Source: Anodontia alba (lineage: Eukaryota; Mollusca; Bivalvia; Lucinida; Lucinidae). Taken from it: a DNA stretch of 64,000 nt. Within the stretch, counting starts at the first letter, position 1, and every line of letters begins with the position of its first letter. The notes beneath the pieces were generated by a model. It made no database searches. It was not told the DNA's origin and saw nothing but the letters and a program-made list of their open reading frames with translations. Position numbers and translations under genes: made by a program. Below, piece after piece: positions 44,701 to 55,100 of this stretch. The stretch covers positions 25,145,948 through 25,209,947 of the forward strand of contig OZ024831.1 in assembly GCA_964016985.1 (NCBI GenBank), given 5' to 3'.

Positions 44701-47700
44701 GTCTGTTGCGAATTGGTGGAGTTATAAGAGAATGTATGTTTTCCTGTCCAAATTTCCATAGGGTTCGAGTCCTTATATCTTTGCTTGTACTGCATTCAGC
44801 GCCATACAATATGGCACAAAAATGTACCTCCCTAAGACCTATAAACCCTTTAAAGAGCGCGCCTGTCTGTTGCGAATTGATGGAGTTATTAGGGTATTTA
44901 CGTTTTCCCGCCCAAATTTCCATAGGGTTCAATGTAAATTTGAGGACCCATTTTCAGCAGGACGCTTTGCCTCGATTCCCTTGACTACCCTTTACGTTTG
45001 TAGACATTAATGATCTGCGCTGCGCATAAATTTGCAGCACCGTGGGTGCTTTCCTTTGGCTGCTGTAGGCGTAAAAATGTTTATTTATTGAATGTTTGTG
45101 GTCCCATAGTGCACGTGCTATTCTATTGTCCGAATCCCGGATTCTGCAGGCCTGTTTGTATGGATGGGCTCTACAATCGTTTCTAAATTTCAGCTAAATC
45201 TGATGAAAAACGGACGAGTTATTAGGGGTCAAAATTTCAGGCATTGTCTACCAACTTTGGACTGCTTATTTGAGCCTAATGTGACCTTCACCGATCGGGA
45301 TGAAACTGGTGCCATACGAAAGGTCTGGACCAAGGACTCACTTAATCTCTTTGTTCAGCAGACGAGATGTACAGATGCATTTCGAGTCCTTATATCTTTG
45401 CTTGTACTGCATGCAGCGCCATACATTTTGGCACAAAACAGTACCTCCCTAAGACCTATAAACCCTATAAGAAGCGCGGACTTTTGTTGCGAACTGTCGG
45501 AGTTATTAGGGTATTTACGTTTTCCCGCCCAAATTTCCATAGGGTTCAATGTAAACTTGAGGACCCATTTTCAGCAGGACGCTTTGCCTCGATTCCCTTG
45601 ACTACCCTTTATGTTTGTAGACATTAATAATCTGCGCATGCGCATAAATTTTCAGCACCGCAGTTGCTTTTCTTTGGCTGCTGTAGGCGTAAAAATGTTT
45701 ATTTATTGAATTTTTGTGGCCCCATAGCGCACGTGCTATTCTATAGACCGCATCCAAGATTGTGCAGGCGTGTTTGTATGGATGGGCTCTACAACTTCAG
45801 CTAAATCGGATGAAAAACGGACGAGTTATTAGATGAAAAACGGACGAGTTATTAGGGGTCAAAATTTCAGGCATTCCCTACCAACTTTGGACTGCTTATT
45901 TGAGCCTAATATGACCTTCACCGATCGGGATGAAACTGATGCCAGACGAAAGGTCTAGACCAAGGACTCACTGGAGCCAAGTGCCTAAAAATTCTTATCG
46001 CCCCTTTTTCGAGTTATGGCCCTTGAAAGATGATATTTGCTTATGTTTGACCCCTAATAACTTACTAACGCACTATCCGATTTTACAGAAAAATGGCGTT
46101 TTATGAACTATGGACCTAGGACAATGTTTGGTACCAGTTTGAGCCCGATCGGTGAAAGTCACCTTTTGTGACTTTTAATCTCTTTGTTCAGCAGACGATA
46201 TGTACAGACGCATTTCGAGTCCTTATATCTTTGCTTGTACTGCACGCAGCGCAATACAATTTGGCACAAAACTGTACCGCCCTAAGACCTATAAACCCTT
46301 TAAAAAGCGCGCCTGTCTGTTGCGAATTGCCCAAATTTCCACGGGCTTCAATGTAAACTTGAGGACCCATTTTCAACAGGACGCTTTGCCTCGATTCCCT
46401 TGACTACCCTTTACATTTGTAGACATTAATGATCTGCGCAGGCGCATAAATTTGCAGCTACCTTTGGCTGCTGTAGGCGCCCCTTTTTCGAGTTATGGCC
46501 CCTGAAAGTTGATATTTGCTAATGTGTGACCCCTAATAACTTAATAACGCATAGTCCGAAATGGCGTTTTATGCACTACGGAATTTAGACAATGTTTGGT
46601 ACCAGTTTGAGCGCGATCGATGAAGGTCACCTTTTGTGACTTTTAATCTCTTTGTTCATCAGACGACACAAGCAGACGCATTTCAAGTCCTCATATCTTT
46701 GTTTATACTGCATGCAGCGCCATACAATTTTGCAGAAATCTTAACCTCTCTAAGACCTATAAACCCTATAAAATAAACGCGCCTGTCGGTTGCGAATTGA
46801 TGGAGGTATTAAGGTACTTACGTTCTCCCGCCCAAATTCCATACGGTTCAATGTAAATTTGAAGACCAATTTTCAGCAGGACGCCTTGCCTCGATTCCCA
46901 TGACTACGTAGACATTGATGATCTGCGCATACGCATAAATTTGCAGCACCTTGGGTGCTTTCCTTTGACTGCTGTAGGCGTACAACGGTTTATTTATTGA
47001 ATGTTTGTGGCCACATAGTGCACGTGCTGTTCTGTTGACCGCATCCCGGATTAAACAGTCGTGTTTGTATGGTTATGCTCTACAAATGTTCCAATTTCCA
47101 GCTAAATCGGATGAAAAACGAACGAGGTATTAGGGGTCAAAATTTCAGGCATTCCATACCAACTTTGGACTGCTTATCTGAGCCTAATGTGACCTTCACA
47201 TCGGGATAAAACTGATGCCAGACGAAAGGTCTGGACCAAGTACTCACTGGGGCCAAGTGCCCAAAATTTCTTATCGCCCCTTTTTCAAGTTATGGCACCT
47301 GAAAGTTGATATTTGCCAATGTTTGACACCTAATAACTTACTAACGCATAGTCCGAATTTTCAGACAAATGGCGTTTTATGTACTATGGAACTAGGACAA
47401 TGTTTGGTACCAGTGTGAGCGCGATCGGTGAAGGTCACCGTTTGTGTCTTTTAATCTCTTTGTTCATCAGACGACACAAGCAGACGCATTTCAAGTCCGT
47501 ATAACTTTGCTTATGCTGCATGCAGCGCCATACAATTCTGCACAAATCTGAACCTCCCTAAGTCCTATAAACCTTATAGAAAACTCGCCTGTCGGTTGCG
47601 AATTGAATGAGTTATTAGGGTATTTACGTTTTCCCGCCCATAATTCCATAGGGTTCATGTAAATTTGAGGACCCATTTTCAGCAGGACGCCTTGCCGCGA

Positions 47701-49745
47701 TTCCCTTGACTACCCTTTATGTTTGTAGACATTGACGATCTCCGCAGGAGCATAAATTTTCAGCACCGTGGGTGCTTTCCTTTGGCTGCTGTAGGCCTAA
47801 AACGGTTTATTTATTGAATGTTTGTGGCCCCATAGTGCGCGTGCTATTCTATTGACAGCATCCCGTATTATGCAGGCGTGTTTGTATGGATGTGCTCTAC
47901 AAACGTTCCAAATTTCAGCTAAATCAAATGGAAAACAGACGAGTTATTAAGTGTCAACATTTCAGGCATTCCATACCAATTTTTGACTGCTTATTTGAGC
48001 CTAATGTGACCTTCACCGATCGGGATCAAACTGGTGCAAGACGAAAGGTCTGTACCATTGACTCACTGGGGCCAAATGTCCAAAAATTCTTATCGCCCCG
48101 TTTTCGATTTATGGTCACTGAAAGTTGATTTTTGCTAATGTTTGACCCCTAATAACTTAATAACGCATATTCCGAAATGGCGTTTCATGTACTATGGAAC
48201 TTCGACAATCTTTTGTACCAGTTTGAGCGCGATCGGTGAAGGTCACCTTTTTTTACTTTTAATCTCTTTGTTCATCAGACGACACAAGCAGACGCATTTC
48301 ATGTCCTTATATCTTTGCTTGTAATGCATGCAGCGCCATACAATTTTGCAGAAAACGGAACCTTCCTAAGACCTATAAACCCTATAGAAAGCGCGCCTGT
48401 CGGTTGCGAATTGATGGAGTTATTAGGGTATTTACTTTTTCCCGCCCATATTTCCATAGGGTTCAATGTAAATTTGAGAACCCATTTTCAGCAGAACGCC
48501 TTGCCTCGATTCCCTTGACTACGTTTGTAGACATTGATGATCTGCGCATGCGCATAAAATTGAAGCACCTTGGGTGCTTTCCTTTGGCTGCTGTACGCGT
48601 AAAACGGTTTATTTATTGAATGTTTGTGACCACATAGTGCAAGTGCTATTCTATTGACCGCATGCCAGACTGTGCAGTCGTATTTGTCTGGATGGGCTCT
48701 ACAAACGTTCCAAATTTCAGCTAAATCGGATGAAAAACAGATGAGGTATTAGGGGTCAAAATTTCAGGCATTCCATACCAACTTTGGACTGCTTATTTGA
48801 GCCTAATGTGACCTTCACCGATCGGGATGAAACTAGTGCCAGACAAAAGTCTGAACCAAGGACTCACTGGGGCCAAGTGCCCAAAAATTCTTAACGCCCT
48901 TTTTTCGAGTTATGGCCCCCTGAAAGTTGACATTTGCTAATGTTTGATCCCTAATAACTTACTAACGCACAGTCCGAGTTTTCAGACAAATGGCGTTTTA
49001 TGTACTATGGAACTAGGGTAATGTTTGGTACCAATTTGACCGCGATCGGTGAAGGTCACTTTTGTGACTTTTAATCTCTTTCTTCATCAGACGACACAAG
49101 TCGACGAATTTCAAACCCTTATATCTTTGCTTGTACTGCATGAGCGCCATACAATTTTTGCACAAATCTGAACCACCTTCCTAAGACCTATAAACTCTAT
49201 AAAAATCGAGCCTGTCTGTTGCGAATTGGAATTATTAGGGTATTTACGTTTTCCCGCCCAAAATTCCATAGGCTTCAATGTAAATTTGAGGACCCATTTT
49301 CAGCAGGACGCCTTGCCTCGATTCCCTTAACTAACCTTTACATTTGTAGACATTGATGATCTGCGCATGCGCATAAATTTGCATCACCGTGGGTGCTTTC
49401 CTTTGGCTGCTGTAGACGTAAAAATGTTTATCTATTGAATGTATGTGTCCCAATAGTGTTCGTTCTGTTCTATTGACCGCAACTCGGGTTGTGCAGGTAT
49501 ATTTGTATTGATAGGCTCTACAAACTTTCCAAATTTCAGCTTACTCGGATGAAGAACAGACGAGTTATTAGGGTTCAAAATTTCAGGCATTCCCTACCAA
49601 CTTTGGACTTATTTAAGCCTTATGTGACTTTCACCGATCGGGATGAAACTGGTGCCAGACGAAAGCTCTGGACCAATAACTCACTGGGGGCAAGAGCCCA
49701 AAGATTCTTACCGTCCCTTTTTCGAGTTACTGCCCCTGAAAGTTG

Positions 49746-50057
49746 TTTGTTTGTGTTGACTAATTACGGTCTAGTCAACCCACTGAGGTCATGTCGAGCG
49801 CTTTCAGTTTACCTAACCACACGTTTACTGGGCAGACTTAGTCCTCTAAGCGGTTAACCAGTATTGTGCACATTCTTTCGCCAGAAACTGACAACTAACC
49901 CTCTTGAATCAGCGGAAGGAAGAGAAAGACCGTAGAAAATATTTCATGATCAATCTCCGCGAAAGAATGTTGCCGACCTCAGCGGGTTGTTGATCCTGCG
50001 AATTCCTGGTCTCCAGTCGGACGCGCATCCAACTGAGCCACGGAGGCCGGCCCGACC
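49746..50057 (-). mobile_element. tRNA-derived SINE in the last satellite unit
   Basis: On the minus strand: tRNA-like head GGCCGGCCTCCGTGGCTCAG (A box) with a degenerate B box, body TTGATCATGAAATATTTTC, CTTGAATCAGCGG inverted as shown, GTCAGTTTCTGGCGAAAG, then a tail near GTCAACACAAACAAAC. It interrupts the satellite between CCCCTGAAAGTTG and TACTAACTTACC, removing ~30 bp of the unit. Confidence 0.8.
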
Positions 50058-50346
50058 TCTACTAACTTACCACCGCATAGTCCGAATTTTCTGACAAATT
50101 GCGTTCTATGTACTATGGTACTAGGGCAATGTTTGGTACCAGTTTCAGCTCGATCGATGAAGGTCACCTTTTGTGTCTTTTGATCTCTTTCTTCAGCAGA
50201 CGAGACCTACAGACGTATTTCAAGTTCTTATATCTTTGCTTGTACTGCATGCAGCGCCATACAATTTGGCACGGAAATGACCCTCCCTAAGGCCTATAAA
50301 CGCTATAAAAAGCGCGCTTGTTTGTTGCGAATCGATGGAGTTATTA

Positions 50347-50604
50347 GGGATATATTCTACTGTGTGCCAGAGTAAATGAAAACCAGTAGTTGAACCACGG
50401 CGGGCCAAGCCAAAGACATATCGTCAAGCCCTATCCCACTGGTTAAAGTTTTACGAAGAGGTCGTCATTGAGTCTGAGGCGCGAACCGCCGTCGTGCAAT
50501 TGAAGAGTGAAGCATAACCATCAACAATGATTGGGTCGATAACTAGGCATGAAGTCTGCCGCATAATATCCAGGCTATAGTCAATTCTTTTATAATTTAT
50601 TTTC
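50347..50604. other. Short non-repetitive stretch after the satellite
   Basis: No frame with recognisable similarity and no tandem structure; a GC-richer segment lies at 50396-50500. Confidence 0.3.
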
Positions 50605-50868
50605 AACCCATGAGGGGCATGTCCAGCGCGGTCATTTTACATAACTACACTTTTCCTGGACATGCTTAGTCCTCTAAGCTGTTAACCAGTACTTGTGCAA
50701 ATTCCTTCTCCAGAAACTGACAACTGCCCTTCTTGAATCAGCGGAAGGGAGAGATGTAGAAAATATTTTATGATCAATCTCCACGAAAGAATGTTGTCGG
50801 ACCCTGCGGGGATAGAACCCGCAACCTTCTGATCACCAGTCGGAAGCGCATCCAGCAGTGTAGGAGGA
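50605..50868 (-). mobile_element. tRNA-derived SINE, second copy
   Basis: Same body as 49746-50057 (CATGTCCAGCGCGGTCATTT, TTAGTCCTCTAAGCTGTTAA, GAAACTGACAACTGCCC, TTGATCATAAAATATTTTCT on the complement). The head is truncated at GCGCATCCAGCAGTG, so the first ~20 bp of the tRNA-like part are missing. Confidence 0.78.
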
Positions 50869-51249
50869 GTTGTTATCTAAAGCATTTGTTGACGCAGCAC
50901 GACTGTCGACGCACGACGGACGAGCACACTTACCCATCACAATAGTTCACATTGAGCAATTCGTGTCCAGGTAATCTAATAAGACCTACTCCAAAGTTGG
51001 TTAGCGTAAGTAGTTAAATTTTCAAAACATCTGAGATACTCTTTAAAATACACTACAGCAAGACCGCAATCTCGCGAATTGAAAACTGGCGAGAAACAGA
51101 ATGATTCACCTGCCGCTTTCATCTCAGTTTGTCAGAAGCATATCAGATTATATTACTCAAAGCGTCTGCTGATAATCGTAACGCTATAGAACCAGTCGGA
51201 TTTTGATACTGTATTACGGAAATTATTTTTATACTTATTTTTTTCTGCA
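50869..51249. other. Repeat tail fragment and unique-looking DNA
   Basis: GGAGTTGTTATCTAAAGC followed by GACGCACGACGGACGAGC resembles the end of a common mollusc repeat. The rest, to 51249, is featureless. Confidence 0.35.
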
Positions 51250-51862
51250 CTCGTTTATAACTTCCATTTCATTAATTGAAGCAACTGTAGATATTTCAAA
51301 GCTACATAAAGCGTTTGCAAATAAAACTCTTGGTTTCTTAAGACGTAACCCATCATCATGCCCCCAAGATTTAAGGAAATGGCATACAAGGGGTTGGTGC
51401 GACCAATCTTGGAGTATGCTAGCCCTGTTTGGGACCCTAATCAAATTGTAGTCCAGGAAGAATTAGAAAAGGTTCAGAATCGTGCAGCTAGGTTTGTCAC
51501 TGGAAACTACGACTTTGAAACTGGAAGTCTGAATAGCATTCTTGAACAGCTAGGGTGGGAGACTCTTAGCAAGAGATGCAAAGATAGTAATTATATTGCT
51601 ATTCAAAGGTCTGAAAGGTAGAGCTAGTATACCTTGTGACGACCTTCAGCCCCCAAATGGGCGCAGTAGGAATCAGCATCCAATGGCAGTTCAAGTGCCA
51701 TACGCTAGAACTGACATTAAGTAAAGTTTCTTCCCAGACACCAATAATAATTAGGGATTGGAATGCACTCGATCCCTGCATCTATAATCTCCTCTGCTGA
51801 AAGTTCTGAGGACCCTGTCGCTAGATTCACATCATTTGTGAGATCTAGAGACTAGTCTTCGC
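51250..51862 (+). pseudogene. LINE (jockey/CR1-like) reverse-transcriptase C-terminal remnant
   Basis: Translations in shifting frames give ANKTLGFLRRN, then KEMAYKGLVRPILEYASPVW, then EELEKVQNRAARFVTGNY and ILEQLGWETLSKRCKDS. These are hallmarks of the segment after the RT domain in jockey/CR1-type non-LTR retrotransposons. Further on, degenerate RNHHPMAVQVP-like and RDWNAL motifs appear in other frames. Multiple frameshifts and stops; RT catalytic core and endonuclease are absent, consistent with 5' truncation. It ends ~250 bp upstream of ANKMY2 exon 1. Confidence 0.88.
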
Positions 51863-52110
51863 AATCGTTGGCCCTGGTGAATGAATGACCAGGAAAATAT
51901 TCTGATTCTGATGTATTGGCTGCGGAATCATACGAGGTTTGCCGATTGCTCCTGTACCAATCCGGAGTACCGGGGTTTATCAAAAGTACAGCCAAGCATC
52001 ACCGAACAATTTCTGCGGATCGATATTGACTTCGCTATTCTAGAACCTACGAAGGTTGCTGCAGTCAGACCTCTATAAGTTAAACCAAGCCGTTTGCTAA
52101 AAACTACACT

Positions 52111-52177
52111 ATGGGCCAGCCCAAAAAGGAAGAATTGTCGGAAAATGAAAAGAATTTGTTTGAGAAAGTTTCCAAAG
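52111..52177 (+). CDS. ANKMY2: ANKMY2 exon 1
   Basis: 22 codons plus one base; donor AAAG|GTAATG. The charged leader resembles the vertebrate leader with its conserved EEK and GKG-like end. No TATA box is evident upstream. Confidence 0.85.
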
Positions 52178-55100
52178 GTAATGATTAACAATATCCATCC
52201 CCACGCAATGTGCACATGCTCTGTGCTACTATTTGTACACAACCGGTACTCGTACGCCACTTTAGCTCATCTAACTAGGTAAAATATAATTCATTATGAG
52301 ATAAGAAGGTTTACCTACTTTTTGCCCTTTGTAAGTTTGTTGCTAACACCACTTTAGCAGAAAACATATATGACAACGTCAGACATGATTTTTTTGTTTT
52401 TTAGTGGCTACTTTCATTTTCAGTTATAGTCCTGAACACATGCCTTTCATACATTATGCTAAAGCTGCATTCCTAATGAGTGGCGAACGATATATAGGGT
52501 CTTGTTAAATATATAGGGTCTTGTTAAATAGGATTATTCCTCATAGTGACATTCTCTGCTCTTAGTCCATCTCAAGACTACCACTAAGGGTGGTCGGGTG
52601 TGGCGAATGTGTAGTGTATCTTACGTCACCAGGGAGTCCAACCGAAGTTGGCTTACAGTTGGACAAGGCCTGCTATCCTTTTTAGCTGGTAGAGGGGGAA
52701 TGTTTTTATTATACCCGCGACAAACCCCCGACATACGAAGTATGTAGGGGTATATAGTTTTCGCTTTTCGGTTTAAGTTCGTCTTTCAGCCAGTGGGTCA
52801 AAGTTTTTGCATTATAGTTTATAAGACCTTACATTATGAAGACCCTTTGATGGATTTCATTCATATTTGGCCAGGTGGTAGATATAGGACTTAAGTTTTT
52901 ATCAGCACCAGCCCTTCCCCGGGGGATAACCTTGGTGTCAAGGTCACAGACTTAATTTTCATAAATAAGTCAAATTTTTTGTTTTTATATTTATATAGCT
53001 ATACCATCAAGACCCTTTGAGGAATTTCATGTATGTTTTACATGTTGATAGATATAGGTCTAGAGTTTTACTCAGCATCATCTCTATCCCGGGGTAGCAT
53101 CATCTCTATCCCGGGGTATGACCTTGAGGTCAAGGTCACAGACTTAGAAATTTCATAGAAAAGTACAAAGATTTGCATCTAAGTTTATATAGCTGTACCA
53201 CCAAGACCTTTTGTTGAATTTCGTTATCCTCCTACCGAGAGATTTAGAGATATAACTATCAGCATGGAATCCATGTGTCCATCCATCCATCTGTCTGCCC
53301 ATAAACGCATTATTGTGCACCCCATATCTCCTAACTATCCTTTGAGCTATTTTCAGGAAACTGTCAGGTTATAGAGGGCATTTGGTAGGGGTGTCCGATA
53401 CAAGAAAGACTAACTGACTTGGTCCATGAGTTATCTCCCCTTGTCTCCAGAATTGTAAAAATTTTGTGCAAACCATAACTTTTAAAACACGTTAAGATAT
53501 TTTCATGATACTTCACCAGTATGTAGAGGACATTGAGTAGGCATATCACATTCAAGAATGACACTCTAACTGACTCCATTCTGCAGTTTTCACCCTTGTT
53601 TATTTAAGTCTTGTGTGGACAATAACTCTAAAAATTCTTAAAGATATTTTGTGATACTTTACCGATATGTAGAGGGCATTGAGTAGGCAGGTCACCTTAA
53701 AATTTTCATTAAAATTTATATAGCTTTATTATGAAGACCCTTTTGTTGGTTACATTAATATTAAGCACAATGTTATAACATATAGCATACAACTATCATC
53801 TCCAGAGTCAAAGCTACATACTTTGTGCTCTATAAAAACTGGCGGTAACACTGGTCGGGGTATACATGCCCCACTGGGCACTCTGTCTAGTTTTTTCTGT
53901 TTCTTCACTTACATACTTGTTTCTTCCCTGTCCCTCGATCTCTTTCGTCTCCTCTACTATCTCTTTTCTCTCTTTCTCTGGGAGATAACACAAAAATCCA
54001 TTAATAACCACTTGATATGCCTTGACATTTAAGTGTATCAATTCAGTTTGTGAGACACGCGTTTCACTGTGATTTTTGTTGATATTTTATGATGACATTT
54101 CCCTGGCTCGCTTTTGGCATGTTTTTTACTCCCAAAATCATGTTCTGATCTCCCAGAACTAAGGGATAAGAGTCCTGATTGATGCATTTAACATCAGTGT
54201 AATCTTGATTTTATTTATTTTTGGCTTTGAATTTTGATTATTTTTATACCTAAAGGACAAGAAATATAACTATTTGGGAAACAGTTAATTTCTTGAAAAC
54301 AATAAACACCTAAATCATATTTATGGACCTGTAAACTCAAGATCGACTGAGTCATTGGGCCCCCTGGTTTCAAACCCTGAGGGAAAACCCTGGTAGAGGT
54401 GGCAAATTCCATCACCATGTTTGGACAGCTGGCAGATTATTCTTGGAATCAAATGGACCATTCATTTAGGCATACATATTGTATATACAATGTAGAGGTT
54501 TTTGTAGGAATAGGATGCAGGATATTTGCCCCTTTTTTTAGCTCACCTGAGCCAAAGGCTCATGGTGAGCTATTGTGATCACTCACCTTCCGTCGGCGGC
54601 GTCGTCGTCGTCCGGGTGTCCGTCTGTCCACAATCTTTAAACAACATCTCCTCCTAAACCACTGGTGGGAATTTGACCAAACTTCACAGGAATGATCCTT
54701 GGTTGGTCCTCTTTCAAAGTTGTTCATATCGTTCCGGTTCATTGCATATCTAGGTCACAGGAGCTAAAAATAGATTTTTTAATTAAAAGCTTAAAAAATC
54801 TTCTTGTCCGAAACCACTGGACTGATTTCAATATAATTTTGCAAAAATGTTTCTTTGATGATCCCATACCAAGATTGTTCAAGCCATTTGGATTCGTCAA
54901 AAAACATGGTCACCAGGGGGCGGGGCTTATTTTCCCTATATATCTATATAGAAAACTTTAAAAATCTTCTTGTCAGAAACCACTGGACCGATTTCAGTGT
55001 AATTTTGCAGAAATGTTCCTTTGGTGATCCTCTACAAAGATTGTTCAAGCCATTTGGATTCGTCAAAAAACGTTGCCGCCATGGGGCGGGGCTTATTTTC

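Larger units (their letters stand above)
40853..50346. repeat. ~815-bp complex satellite: a truncated leading unit plus 11 units
   Basis: Units begin with GACATT(A/G)ATGATCTGCGC at about 41731, 42551, 43371 (headless), 44019, 45003, 45620, 46422, 46911, 47728, 48530 and 49349. Full units are 802-820 bp; others differ by deletions or a partial duplication (44019 unit, 984 bp). Landmarks in order: TTTGCAGCACCGTGGGTGC, GAATGTTTGTGGCCCC, GAGTTATTAGGGGTCAAAAT, GACCTTCACCGATCGGGATG, GCCCCTTTTTCGAGTTATGG, CTTTTGTGACTTTTAATCTC, CCTATAAACCCTATAAA, TTTACGTTTTCCCGCCCAAA. Identical short frames recur between units only because units are near-identical. Two subfamilies: AGACGAGATGTACAG in 5' units, AGACGACACAAGCAG in 3' units. 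Confidence 0.95.

Noticed and set aside
42266..45627. Recurrent identical 60-145-codon open frames in several units, on both strands
   Set aside because: They recur because satellite units are near-identical. The frames are open on both strands at once, shift or break in diverged units, and show no domain or codon-level constraint.
40853..50346. CRISPR-like regular repeats
   Set aside because: Units are ~815 bp without short repeat/unique spacer alternation, and the sequence is eukaryotic.
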